From contig VFZF01000002.1 in the NCBI GenBank assembly GCA_016871335.1, positions 62,001 to 126,000 of the forward strand: a stretch of 64,000 nt of DNA, in the 5' to 3' direction. Made by a program: the position numbers and the translations under genes. The DNA comes from Acidimicrobiia bacterium (GTDB lineage Bacteria; Acidobacteriota; Vicinamibacteria; Vicinamibacterales; SCN-69-37). Below, piece after piece: positions 45,032-53,585 of this stretch (position 1 is its first letter; each line of letters opens with the position of its first letter). The notes beneath the pieces are model-generated. The model saw only the letters and a program-made list of their open reading frames with translations. It was not told where the DNA came from and did no database searches.

Positions 45032-47185
45032 TTAGCGGCTCGACCGCTCCACCGCCAGCACCCCATCAATTCCTTTCAGCGCCTTGACCACGCGGTCGAG
45101 GTGTTTCACATCGGTGATTTCCACCGTCATGCGGATGGACCCTCCGCCGTCGGCGTCCGACGTCGCCTCGACGTCGCGAATGTTGGTGTTGATGCCGGCG
45201 ATGCGGGTGCTGACGTCCGCGAGAATGCCGCGGCGATCGGCCACGTGGATCTTCAGCCGCACCACATACGGCGCAGCGTCGCCACCTTTGTCCCACTCCA
45301 CCTCAATACGGCGCTCGGGGTCGTAGAGCAGGTTCACGACGTTTGAACAGGTGGCGGCGTGCACGGACACACCCTTGCCGCGCGTCACGTAGCCGACAAT
45401 GCGCTCGCCGCGAATCGGGTTGCAGCATCGTGCACGAAACACCATCAGATCATCAATACCCTTGACCGTGATCTTCGCATCGCCAGTCCCCAGCACACGC
45501 TTGACGACACTCGCGATGGCGCCGTCCGGCGGATGCTCACGCAGAGCGTCCTGGCCGACGAGTTTGGTGAGCACCGCGCGAACGGTCAGTTTGCCGTAGC
45601 CGATCGCCGCGTAGAGGTCGTCGACCCGTTGGGCCCCGAAGTCGAGACCGGCCTTCACGAGGGCCTCGGGTTCCACGAGCACCTTGTCGATGTTGAACCG
45701 GCGCACATCCTTGTCGAACAGACGTTTGCCCAGGTCAATGCTGCGCGCCTTCTCCTGCGTCTGGATGAAGTGCTTGATCTTGTTGCGCGCCCGCGACGTC
45801 TGCACAAACGTGAGCCAGTCGCGGCTCGGCGTATGGCCGGCCTGCGTGAGGATTTCGACGATGTCGCCGTTGGAGAGCCGGGTGCGCAGCGGCACCATGC
45901 GCCCGTTGATGCGCGCCCCCACACACTGGTGACCGACGTCTGTGTGGACCGAATACGCAAAATCCACGGGCGTCGCGCCCTGCGGCAGCGACTTGACCTC
46001 GCCCTTCGGCGTGAAAATGTAGACCTCGTCCGGATACAGCTCGACGCGCAGGTTCTGCAGGAACTCGGCCGGATCACGGACGTCCTGCTGCGACTCAAGC
46101 AGCTGCCGCAGCCACGTGAAGTACTGTTCGTCGCGCTCGGCGCCGACGCGACCTTCCTTGTATTTCCAGTGGGCCGCAATGCCCTCCTCCGCCACGTGAT
46201 GCATTTCCTCTGTGCGGATCTGCACCTCAAACGGCGTGCCCTTCGCGCTGACCACCGAGGTGTGCAGCGACTGGTAGCCGTTGGGGCGCGGCATGGCGAT
46301 GAAATCCTTGAAGCGGCCCGTCACCGGCGACCACGTCTGGTGAATGATGCCGAGAATGCTGTAGCAGTCCTTGACCGCGTGCGTCACGATCCGCAGGGCA
46401 ATGAAGTCGTACACCTGTTCGAGCCCGGCGTTGCGGCGCTTCAGTTTCTGGTGGATCGACCAGAGACGCTTGATGCGGCCGTCGATCGACACCACGGGAA
46501 TCTGCACGTCCGCCAGCTTGGCTGCCAGCATGACCCGCAGCTCCTCCATCAGCACCTCGGAGGCCTTGCGGCGTGACTCCACCTCGGTGCGAAGCTTCTG
46601 ATAGGCCTGCGGCTCCAGGTGCCGGAACGCCAGCTCCTCGAGCTCGTTTTTCACCTTGCTCATGCCCAGCCGGTTGGCGATGGGCGCGTAGATGTCCCGG
46701 GTCTCCTGGGCGATGCGGACCCGCCGGTCCTCCGGAAGGTGGTGCAGTGTCCGCATGTTGTGGAGCCGGTCCGCCAGCTTCACCATAATCACCCGGACGT
46801 CGTCGACCATGGCCAGGAGCATTTTGCGGAAGCTTTCGGCCTGGCGTTCCTCACTGGAGGCGAACGGGAGGCCGGACAGCTTGGTGACGCCCTCGACCAC
46901 GTGGGCGACCTCCTGACCGAACAATTCTCGAATCTTCTCGATGGAATTCGGGGTGTCCTCGACGATGTCGTGGAGCAGGCCGGCGGCGACGGCGACGACG
47001 TCCAGGCGCTGATCGGCCAGCAAATCAGCCACTTCCAGCGGATGCACCAGATACGGCTCCCCCGATCGACGGACCTGTCCTTTGTGCTCGTAGGCCGAGA
47101 ACACGTACGCCCGGCGGAGCAGTTCGGTGTCGGCGTCCGGATTGGACGTCCGCACCTTGTCGATGAGGTCTTCGAACCGAATCAT
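45032..47185 (-). CDS. rel: RelA/SpoT-family (p)ppGpp synthetase/hydrolase
   Basis: 717 residues from ATG 47185; the longer frame upstream is antisense to the TPR gene. Order: HD hydrolase with LLHDIVEDT and KLADRLHNMRTL, synthetase with KRRNAGLEQVYDFIALRI, TGS domain starting VYIFTPKGEVKSLPQGATPVDFAY, the C-terminal zinc-finger-like region, and ACT domain. All hydrolase and synthetase residues look intact, so it is bifunctional. It controls the stringent response, with the DksA-type gene nearby. Confidence 0.95.
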   Translation of the reverse strand: MIRFEDLIDKVRTSNPDADTELLRRAYVFSAYEHKGQVRRSGEPYLVHPLEVADLLADQRLDVVAVAAGLLHDIVEDTPNSIEKIRELFGQEVAHVVEGVTKLSGLPFASSEERQAESFRKMLLAMVDDVRVIMVKLADRLHNMRTLHHLPEDRRVRIAQETRDIYAPIANRLGMSKVKNELEELAFRHLEPQAYQKLRTEVESRRKASEVLMEELRVMLAAKLADVQIPVVSIDGRIKRLWSIHQKLKRRNAGLEQVYDFIALRIVTHAVKDCYSILGIIHQTWSPVTGRFKDFIAMPRPNGYQSLHTSVVSAKGTPFEVQIRTEEMHHVAEEGIAAHWKYKEGRVGAERDEQYFTWLRQLLESQQDVRDPAEFLQNLRVELYPDEVYIFTPKGEVKSLPQGATPVDFAYSVHTDVGHQCVGARINGRMVPLRTRLSNGDIVEILTQAGHTPSRDWLTFVQTSRARNKIKHFIQTQEKARSIDLGKRLFDKDVRRFNIDKVLVEPEALVKAGLDFGAQRVDDLYAAIGYGKLTVRAVLTKLVGQDALREHPPDGAIASVVKRVLGTGDAKITVKGIDDLMVFRARCCNPIRGERIVGYVTRGKGVSVHAATCSNVVNLLYDPERRIEVEWDKGGDAAPYVVRLKIHVADRRGILADVSTRIAGINTNIRDVEATSDADGGGSIRMTVEITDVKHLDRVVKALKGIDGVLAVERSSR

Positions 47186-47226
47186 TCTCGTGGTGTCTAA
47201 CCGAAATAAGGATACCCTTACGAGCC

Positions 47227-47256
47227 TTGACGGTCGTTTTGGGGGTTCACTATACT
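47227..47256 (+). promoter_or_regulatory. Sigma-70 promoter of the TPR lipoprotein
   Basis: TTGACG (47227-47232), 18-base spacer, TATACT (47251-47256). The predicted start is near 47263, leaving about 37 bases before the ATG, which has AGGAG 6 bases upstream. Confidence 0.75.
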
Positions 47257-47299
47257 GGCGGGGTTTCGGCCACAGTTTCGCCCTGATTTGAGGAGCCAC

Positions 47300-48265
47300 A
47301 TGCAGTCTCGATTCACCTCGCTTCGCGTTTTTGTCCTGGTGCTCCTGGTGGGCGTGTCCGCCTCCGCCTGCGGCAAGTATTCGATCGGCAACCTCCGGAT
47401 GCTGATGTCCTTCAAGGAAGGCAACGTCCTTTATGGCAAGGCCGACTTCACGAAGGCCGCCCAGTCCTACGAAGAAGCCGTGAAGCACAATCCCGACTTC
47501 GGGATCGTGTATTTCTTCCTCGCCAACTCCTACGACAACCTCTCGACGAAGTCCTCGGGAGACGCTCGGGAGGAACTGCTCCAGAAGGCGGTCGACAACT
47601 ACAACAAGGCCATCACGGTCATCAAGGACGAGGAACCGTCCGGGGCACAGATCCGCAAGTTGTCCTATGAATACCTGATTGCCGCCTACGGGCCGGACAA
47701 GCTCAACGACTTCACACATGCCGAGCCCATCGCGAAGAAGCTGATTGAGATGGAACCCAGCGAACCGAGCAACTACCGGACGATGGGTGACCTCTACGAG
47801 AAGCAGGGCATGTACGAAGAAGCCGAGGCCTACTTCCTGAAGAGCGTGGAAGTGCGTCCGACCGACGCGCTGGGCTTCAGCGTGCTGGCCGGCTACTACA
47901 ACCGCCAGGGCAACTTCGAGAAGACGATGGAAGCGTGGGAAAACCGGGCCAAGGCCGAGCCGAACAACCCGGAAGCGCACCACACCATCGCGCACTGGCT
48001 CTGGGAAAAGGCGTTCAAGGACTACACCATCACCAATGCCCAGAAGCGTGCCTTCATCGAGCGCGCCCTGGCTGCCGAAGACACGGCCTTGGGACTGCAT
48101 GCCGACTACGTCGAGGCTCTGACCTACAAGAACATCCTGCTCCGCATGAAGGCCGGCATGGAGCGCGACCGCAAAGTCATCGACGCCTTGATCGCCGAGG
48201 CTGACCGGCTCCGTAATCGCGCCATGGAGCTCTCCAAGGCCCAGGCAGCGGGCGGCGGCATCTAG
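47300..48265 (+). CDS. TPR-repeat lipoprotein
   Basis: 321 residues from ATG 47300; AGGAG precedes it, and a TTG at 47288 is less likely. The lipobox ends at Cys in VSASACGKY, so it is membrane-anchored. TPR units follow (FTKAAQSYEEAVKHNPDFGIVYF; PSNYRTMGDLYEKQGMYEEAEAYF; ALGFSVLAGYYNRQGNFEKTMEAW). It is a scaffold-type outer-membrane or periplasmic lipoprotein; partners are not known. Its promoter and terminator both flank it closely, so it is a monocistron. Confidence 0.85.
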   Translation: MQSRFTSLRVFVLVLLVGVSASACGKYSIGNLRMLMSFKEGNVLYGKADFTKAAQSYEEAVKHNPDFGIVYFFLANSYDNLSTKSSGDAREELLQKAVDNYNKAITVIKDEEPSGAQIRKLSYEYLIAAYGPDKLNDFTHAEPIAKKLIEMEPSEPSNYRTMGDLYEKQGMYEEAEAYFLKSVEVRPTDALGFSVLAGYYNRQGNFEKTMEAWENRAKAEPNNPEAHHTIAHWLWEKAFKDYTITNAQKRAFIERALAAEDTALGLHADYVEALTYKNILLRMKAGMERDRKVIDALIAEADRLRNRAMELSKAQAAGGGI

Positions 48266-48291
48266 CCCCTCCCCGGTCAGTCGACCCTCTC

Positions 48292-48330
48292 AAAACGCGC
48301 CCAGGGGCCTCCCTGGGCGCGTTTTGTTTT
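48292..48330 (+). terminator. Intrinsic terminator of the TPR gene
   Basis: A 15-pair perfect hairpin, AAAACGCGCCCAGGG with CCCTGGGCGCGTTTT and loop GCCT, then GTTTT. It lies 26 bases after the TPR stop. Confidence 0.9.
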
Positions 48331-48374
48331 AGGGGGGTAACGTCGGGCGCGCTGCACTTGAGCGCGCCGCGGTT

Positions 48375-48576
48375 ATTGCAGGTCCAGGGTCCGGGGTCCA
48401 GGGTATGGGTCCTCGCAGGGCCGCCTGGGTTTGAGGCGGCCTTTGCCGGTCAACCAGGTCCAGGTGTCCGTGGCTCGCACGTGCCGGAAGGCCCCTGGGA
48501 CCTGTAACCCCAGGGCCCCGAACCCCTGCCCCTGGACCTGCAATGGCCGCCTCAAACCCAGGCGGCCCTACGAGGA
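48375..48576. repeat. Two inverted repeats, crossed arms, between TPR and exbD
   Basis: Pair A is 48375-48389 with 48530-48544 (15 bases, exact). Pair B is 48410-48441 with 48545-48576 (32 bases, one mismatch; arms with CCGCCTGGGTTTGAGG). Order A-B-A'-B' cannot nest as one hairpin; it would need a pseudoknot, or the arms are alternatives or inverted copies. Words GGTCCAGGG recur inside. No ORF uses this stretch. The 389-base spacer from 48266 to 48654 holds this, plus the two terminators. Confidence 0.75.
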
Positions 48577-48587
48577 GTCCCCCCAAT

Positions 48588-48621
48588 AAAAAAGCGCGCT
48601 CAGGATGAACCTGAGCGCGCT
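48588..48621 (-). terminator. Intrinsic terminator of the TonB-ExbBD cluster
   Basis: On the minus strand, GCGCGCTCAGG and CCTGAGCGCGC form 11 pairs with loop TTCAT, followed by TTTTTT. It lies after the last exbD. Confidence 0.9.
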
Positions 48622-48654
48622 CGGAGAGCCGACCTGAAGGGGTGGGCTGTGTGC

Positions 48655-49119
48655 TTAATTGCCGCCGGCGGCGGACTGCCGCATGCCGTCGGTGACGATC
48701 CCGACCTTGGTCACCCCGGCGCCGGAGGCGGCGTCGATGATGTTGACGATCTCGCCGTAGCGGACGGAGCCGTCACCAATGATGAAGACCGTCTTCTCGT
48801 TCCTGGTCTCGAACAGGACCCGCAGGTGCTCCTGCAGCCCGGCAATGTTGACCTCGGTCTTGTTCACGGTCAGGCGTCGGTCGGCGGTGTAGTCGATGAC
48901 GATCTGCCCGAGGACCTCGGCCGCTTTCGACGACTTGTTGACCTCAAGCGGCAGGTTGATGTCCTGCCCCTTCTGGGTCAGCGGCAAGGCGGCGATGAAG
49001 ATGACCAGGAGCACGAGCAGGACGTCGATGAGCGGCGTCATGTTCATGTCCGATGACGCCTGCGCCACCGAGACCTTGACGTTCTCTTCCGCGCCATGGT
49101 GCTTGTGTGCGTGCGCCAT
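48655..49119 (-). CDS. exbD: ExbD/TolR-type protein (second copy)
   Basis: 154 residues. A cytoplasmic tail leads to the membrane helix DMNTPLIDVLLVLLVIFIAALP; the critical Asp is in PLIDVLLVL. The periplasmic domain follows. It overlaps the first exbD by 1 base. It couples the proton gradient to TonB; two ExbD copies with one ExbB suggest different heteromers or specialised transport. Confidence 0.92.
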   Translation of the reverse strand: MAHAHKHHGAEENVKVSVAQASSDMNMTPLIDVLLVLLVIFIAALPLTQKGQDINLPLEVNKSSKAAEVLGQIVIDYTADRRLTVNKTEVNIAGLQEHLRVLFETRNEKTVFIIGDGSVRYGEIVNIIDAASGAGVTKVGIVTDGMRQSAAGGN

Positions 49120-49559
49120 CAGTTCCCGCCTCCCTGGGCCACGTTGCCCCCGCGCTCTTCGGTAATCAAGCCGACGCTCTCGATGCCGGCGCCGCGCAGC
49201 GCGTCCATCATCTTCATGATGGACGAGTACGGGGCATTCTGGTCGCCCTTGAGGTAGACGACCTTGTCGGCTTTGGACTCAAGGGAGGCCTTGAGCCGTT
49301 CGATCGCCTCGACCTCATTGACCGGCAGGGCATTGACGTAGAGCTGGCTCTGCGCGTCGATATGCACGACTGTCTGATCCGCCGTGTCCGGCTTGTCGCC
49401 GGAATTGTCGGCTTCAGGCAACGCGACATCGACGCCCTTCTGCATCATCGGCGCGATCAACATCACGATGATGAGCAGCACCAACATGACGTCGACCAGC
49501 GGCGTCACGTTGATATCTGATGTGGGGCCGCCCTTGGCGCCCCCGGTGGACATCGACAT
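49119..49559 (-). CDS. exbD: ExbD/TolR-type protein (first copy)
   Basis: 146 residues. The helix DINVTPLVDVMLVLLIIVMLIAP has the catalytic Asp in PLVDVMLVL. It is shorter than the other ExbD and has a different periplasmic part (DVALPEADNSGD). It starts after a 21-base gap from exbB. Sequence divergence between the two copies suggests they are not redundant. Confidence 0.92.
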   Translation of the reverse strand: MSMSTGGAKGGPTSDINVTPLVDVMLVLLIIVMLIAPMMQKGVDVALPEADNSGDKPDTADQTVVHIDAQSQLYVNALPVNEVEAIERLKASLESKADKVVYLKGDQNAPYSSIMKMMDALRGAGIESVGLITEERGGNVAQGGGN

Positions 49560-49580
49560 GTCAGACTCCCTTGTCGCGTA

Positions 49581-50264
49581 CTACGCGGTCTTCTTGATGA
49601 AGTAGTCCACGAGCTCCGACGACGAGTTATCCATCTCGACGTTGAAGTACTCGAGGCGCCCGGTGAAGTAGTTGTAGAGCATGACGGCGGGGATGGCCAC
49701 GAAGAGGCCGAGCGCCGTCTTGATGAGCGCTTCCGAGATACCGGCCGAGACGGCGCCGAGACCCGCCGAGCCCGTCGCACCGATGCCGTGGAAGGCGTTG
49801 ATGACGCCGATGACCGTGCCGAGCAGACCGATGAACGGCGCGGTCGCGCCGATCGTCGCCAGCGCGGGAATGCCCTTCTTGAGGTCATTCGCGGTCAGGG
49901 CCGTGGCACGCTGAATGGCGCGGCGCACCGTGTCGACCACGTCTTCGCGGCTCAGCGTGGCGCCGGAGTCCATCTGGAACTGGTACTCCTGGAGACCCGC
50001 AAGGACGACCTTGGCGAGATGGCTGTACTGGTAGGTCTTGGACTGCGAGACCGCGAGGGCGTCCTTCAGACGGCCTTCCTTCAGGTGCTTCGCCACCTGG
50101 GGCGCATACAGCTTGGACTGCGATTGCGCCATCTTGAAGGTGTAGTACCGCTCGATGGACACACCCACCGACCACATCGACATGAAGACCAACACAAACG
50201 CGAGGGCCTTGGTTGTCGTGCCCATCGAGTTCCACATTGCGATTAGATCCATCCCGCCATCCAT
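49581..50264 (-). CDS. exbB: ExbB/TolQ/MotA-family proton channel protein
   Basis: 227 residues with three membrane helices: near 18-36, 133-155 and 175-196. GVVNAFHGIG-like GVINAFHGIGATGS and the third helix ISEALIKTALGLFVAIPAVMLYNYF are typical. It forms the pentameric channel around the ExbD helices. Starting Met choice (residue 1 or 5) is uncertain. Confidence 0.92.
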   Translation of the reverse strand: MDGGMDLIAMWNSMGTTTKALAFVLVFMSMWSVGVSIERYYTFKMAQSQSKLYAPQVAKHLKEGRLKDALAVSQSKTYQYSHLAKVVLAGLQEYQFQMDSGATLSREDVVDTVRRAIQRATALTANDLKKGIPALATIGATAPFIGLLGTVIGVINAFHGIGATGSAGLGAVSAGISEALIKTALGLFVAIPAVMLYNYFTGRLEYFNVEMDNSSSELVDYFIKKTA

Positions 50265-50344
50265 GAACAGCCTCCGAAACTCTCTCTACGTGAATTAAAA
50301 CAAACGAACTGTGAACACCACGAAACGTCGAACCGAACTGATAC

Positions 50345-51064
50345 CTACTGCAGCGTGAAATTGACGGTGACCGTCATGATGACCGGCACCTTCTGGCCAT
50401 TCAGCTCGGTCGGCGTGAACCGCCACTGGCGGACCGCTTCAAGCGCGGCCTGATCCAGGAGCGCCACCGGCCGAATCACGCGCGCGTCCGTCACCGTGCC
50501 ATCGACGCCAATGGTGGCTTCGATGATGACAATGCCCTGCACTCGCGCCGACTGCGCGATGGGCGGATAAATCGGACGCACGTCCCTGATCTTTTTCGGT
50601 TCCTTGATCTGACCACCAACACGCACCGGCTGTGCGGGCGGCGGGGGTGGCGGCGCGGGAATACCACCCACCACACCACCCACGGCACCGCCGGGGATGC
50701 CGCCGGCGACACCACCGACCACACCGATCGAACCGGCGGCCGGACGAGGCGGCGGTTCAGGCGTCACTTCCTTCGGGGCCTCAATCGGCGCGGCGACCGG
50801 ATTGACATCCGGCGTCGGCGTCGGCGGCGTCGGAGCCGCGGGAGGCGGAGGCGGCGGAGGGGGCGGCGGCGGAGGCGGCGGCAACGCCACAAACGCCATC
50901 ACCGACTGCGGCGTCGGCAACACGTCAGATGCCAACAGCGGAATCACGATCATTCCAGCCAGAATCAGCGTGTGCACCAGAATCGACAGCGGCACGGTGT
51001 ACCACTGCTTGGTTCCAAGTCTGACCTTGGGGTCACTCACGTCGCCGAACATTTGACCTGGCAC
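50345..51064 (-). CDS. tonB: TonB-family energy transducer
   Basis: 239 residues from GTG; AGGAGG is 5 bases ahead of it. One membrane helix (LSILVHTLILAGMIVIPLLA) lies near 27-46. Then a run of 14 Pro residues, a Pro/Ala/Thr stretch, a glycine-valine block (IGVVGGVAGGIPGGAVGGVV) and a second Pro run. The C-terminal TonB domain (PIYPPIAQSARVQGIVIIEA, then WRFTPTELNGQKV) contacts outer-membrane receptors. The Gly-Val block is unusual for a periplasmic linker. It heads the cluster. Confidence 0.92.
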   Translation of the reverse strand: MPGQMFGDVSDPKVRLGTKQWYTVPLSILVHTLILAGMIVIPLLASDVLPTPQSVMAFVALPPPPPPPPPPPPPPAAPTPPTPTPDVNPVAAPIEAPKEVTPEPPPRPAAGSIGVVGGVAGGIPGGAVGGVVGGIPAPPPPPPAQPVRVGGQIKEPKKIRDVRPIYPPIAQSARVQGIVIIEATIGVDGTVTDARVIRPVALLDQAALEAVRQWRFTPTELNGQKVPVIMTVTVNFTLQ

Positions 51065-51112
51065 GAATACCTCCTGCCTTGCACTTTCTTCAATGACCTA
51101 ACGAAGGCCGGG

Positions 51113-51142
51113 ATTATAGTCACCCGCGAAAAACGGTGTCAA
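51113..51142 (-). promoter_or_regulatory. Near-consensus sigma-70 promoter of tonB
   Basis: TTGACA, 18-base spacer, TATAAT, reading on the minus strand from 51142 to 51113. The start site is near 51106, about 42 bases before the GTG. Both hexamers are perfect. Confidence 0.85.
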
Positions 51143-51174
51143 CAAACGGACGCCGGATTTGGCGGCTTACCGGG

Positions 51175-51798
51175 TTAGACACCAGTTCCAGAAAAATGGC
51201 TCGGCGGCGTCGGACCGCTCTGAACCCGCCCCACCAACCCCATCCCGCCGGTCAAAAACACCCGGATGCCCTGCTCCACGGTGAGGTCCGGATACTGCAC
51301 CCGCTCCGCCGGACACACCACAACATCCCCCAGATACAGGTGGTTGGTCGGCACGTACACCGCGGCAAACGCTTCGGGCCCCTGGCCCCGGTCGAGAAAA
51401 AACTCCCGTGTCAGGAACCCCAGCAGAAATCCGCGCGACGGGTCCTCGATCATCACCACCCGCTTGAATCCAGACTCGTTGTCTGGGGAAAACGCGAGGA
51501 TCAGCTGCTTTACCGGAGCGTAAATCGTGCGAAACACCGGCACGTGCATGAGAATCTGCTCACCCCGGCCCAGAATCCGCCGGCCAATCACGTTGGTGGC
51601 CACCGCCCCGATGAGCAGGACCAGCGCCAGCGTGGTGACCACACCCAGCCCCGGCACGTGTGTGCCGGTCCACCGCACCCAGAACCCCTCCGTCAGGCCA
51701 TCCACCACACGGAACATCCACAGCAGGGCCGCCACGCTGACAACCAGCGGCACGGTCACAAAAAAGCCGGTGATGAACGATCGGCGGAGCGAGGACAT
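51175..51798 (-). CDS. DUF502-family membrane protein
   Basis: 207 residues from ATG 51798 (51813 is another candidate). RSFITGFFVTVPLVVSVAALLW and VVTTLALVLLIGAVATNVIGR are membrane helices; IYAPVKQLILAFSPDNESGFKRVV is the family core. Function not known. It follows uppP with little space. Confidence 0.85.
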   Translation of the reverse strand: MSSLRRSFITGFFVTVPLVVSVAALLWMFRVVDGLTEGFWVRWTGTHVPGLGVVTTLALVLLIGAVATNVIGRRILGRGEQILMHVPVFRTIYAPVKQLILAFSPDNESGFKRVVMIEDPSRGFLLGFLTREFFLDRGQGPEAFAAVYVPTNHLYLGDVVVCPAERVQYPDLTVEQGIRVFLTGGMGLVGRVQSGPTPPSHFSGTGV

Positions 51799-51814
51799 GG
51801 GGGACCCGAGCATT

Positions 51815-52621
51815 TTACAACGAGTACAACGAGTAGAACAGCAGCGCGGCAATCACGAGTCGATACCAGGCAAACACATCGAGGCGATGGCTCACCAGGT
51901 ATTTCAGCAGGAAGTTCACCGTCAGGTACCCGACCGCCGCCGAGCTGAGAAATCCGACGGCAAACAGCTGCAGGTCGTGCGGCAACAGTTCCACTTCCCG
52001 CATGTCGAGCGCCTTCTTGAGCCCGGCGCCGCCTATCGCCGGCACACTCATGAGAAACGCAAACCTTGCGGCCGCCAGCCGATTCAGGCCTAGCAGCATC
52101 CCGGCCGTGATGGTCGCGCCCGACCGAGACACCCCGGGAAACAACGCGCAGACCTGCGCGACGCCAATGAGCACCGCGCCGGTCATCGTCAAGGTGGCTT
52201 CCGTGCCCGTACGCGGCCCAAGGCGCTCAACGAGGAATAGGAGGCCCGCGCCGATGATCAACGTGACGGCGATCACGTTGGGATCACGGAACGTTTCGAA
52301 CCACGACTCAAGCGTCAGCCCCGCAATAACCACGGGACCGGTAGCGGCGATGATGAGCCAGATGCGGCGGCCATCAGGACCCGGTGTGGCGGAAAACGCG
52401 AACGGCACCGCGCGAACCATCGCGAAAATATCGGCGCGGAAGAACCACAGCACCGCCGCGAGCGTGCCGAGGTGGCAGGCCAGGTCAAACGGGAGACCCA
52501 GCGCGCCCGCGTCCCATCCCAGCGCCCATCGCGCCAGGATCAGGTGGCCGGAACTCGAGACGGGCAGGAACTCCGTGAGGCCCTGCACCACCCCGAGGAC
52601 AGCCGCGTCAAACAGTGACAC
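51815..52621 (-). CDS. uppP: Undecaprenyl-diphosphate phosphatase
   Basis: 268 residues. The motifs VVQGLTEFLPVSSSGHLIL (Glu-rich and PVSSSG) and FPGVSRSGATITAGMLLGL are complete. It regenerates the undecaprenyl phosphate carrier of peptidoglycan and O-antigen synthesis. It sits at the end of the tgt-yajC-sec run, after a 3-base gap from secF. Confidence 0.95.
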   Translation of the reverse strand: MSLFDAAVLGVVQGLTEFLPVSSSGHLILARWALGWDAGALGLPFDLACHLGTLAAVLWFFRADIFAMVRAVPFAFSATPGPDGRRIWLIIAATGPVVIAGLTLESWFETFRDPNVIAVTLIIGAGLLFLVERLGPRTGTEATLTMTGAVLIGVAQVCALFPGVSRSGATITAGMLLGLNRLAAARFAFLMSVPAIGGAGLKKALDMREVELLPHDLQLFAVGFLSSAAVGYLTVNFLLKYLVSHRLDVFAWYRLVIAALLFYSLYSL

Positions 52622-52624
52622 CGA

Positions 52625-53572
52625 CTAGGACTGGGCCTTCACCCTGGCCCGCGCGGCACTGCCGGCCGTCGGCGCGGGTTTCGTCAGCAACAGCGCAATG
52701 GCCGCCGCGATGAACACGGTGGAATACGTGCCGCTGACAATGCCGACCAGCAGCGTGAACGCGAAGCCTTCAAGCGCCTCGCCGCCATACAGGTACAGCC
52801 CGGCCACCGCCAGGAACGTGGTGCCGGCCGTGATGACCGTGCGCGACAACGTCTGGTTGACCGAGGTGTTCACCAGCGGCTCCAGCGCATCCTTGCGCAT
52901 CACCCGGGCGTTCTCCCGGACGCGGTCGAAGATGACAATGGTGTCGTTGACCGAGTAGCCCGTCATCGTGAGCAGCGCGGCAATGATGTTCAGCGTCAGT
53001 TCGTAGCCGAACCAGTTCAGGAACACCAGACAGATGACCACGTCGTGCAGCGTCGCCACGATCGCGCCGGCGGCGAACGTGAACCGGAACCGCAGGCCGA
53101 TGTAGATCATGATGCCGGCCAGGGCGGTCAACGTCGCATAGATGCCCTTCTGCCGCAGGTCTTCACCGATGGTCGGACCGACGATGTCGGTGCGCTCCGG
53201 CGTGAACGTGCCGATGTTCGCCGCGCGAATCAAATTCAGCACGGAGTCGGCGGCATCGTCGAGCGTCTGGCCCGATTCCACCTCCAGCGCCTGCGGGAGG
53301 CGAATCAGCACCATGTTGTCGCCGGCGTTGCCGTACCGCTGCACCGACTTGTCGCCGGGCAGCGAAGCCAGAGCGCCACGCACCGCGTCTTCGGTGACCG
53401 GCTGGGCAAACCGCAGCACCAGTTCCGTGCCGCCGGTGAAGTCGATCCCGAGCTTCGGACCGCCCTGCGCCACGATCTGCCCGAGGCCCGCCACGATGAC
53501 CACGGTGGAGAGCACGATGGCGTGCCAGCGCCACTTGATGAAGTTGATGTTGGTCTTGCCGAGAATCTGCAT
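52625..53572 (-). CDS. secF: Protein translocase subunit SecF
   Basis: 315 residues. GIDFTGGTELVLRF starts the P1 region, six membrane helices follow; GYSVNDTIVIFDRVREN is the family signature, and VNTSVNQTLSRTVITAGTTFLAV closes the channel. It works with SecD to drive preprotein release using the proton gradient. The gap to secD is 13 bases. Confidence 0.96.
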   Translation of the reverse strand: MQILGKTNINFIKWRWHAIVLSTVVIVAGLGQIVAQGGPKLGIDFTGGTELVLRFAQPVTEDAVRGALASLPGDKSVQRYGNAGDNMVLIRLPQALEVESGQTLDDAADSVLNLIRAANIGTFTPERTDIVGPTIGEDLRQKGIYATLTALAGIMIYIGLRFRFTFAAGAIVATLHDVVICLVFLNWFGYELTLNIIAALLTMTGYSVNDTIVIFDRVRENARVMRKDALEPLVNTSVNQTLSRTVITAGTTFLAVAGLYLYGGEALEGFAFTLLVGIVSGTYSTVFIAAAIALLLTKPAPTAGSAARARVKAQS

Positions 53573-53585
53573 GGGGGTTCCGGGG

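Noticed and set aside
47186-48100. N-terminal extension of Rel (about 305 residues) in the same frame
   Set aside because: It runs antisense to the strongly supported TPR lipoprotein. Rel from 47185 has the normal length and domain order.
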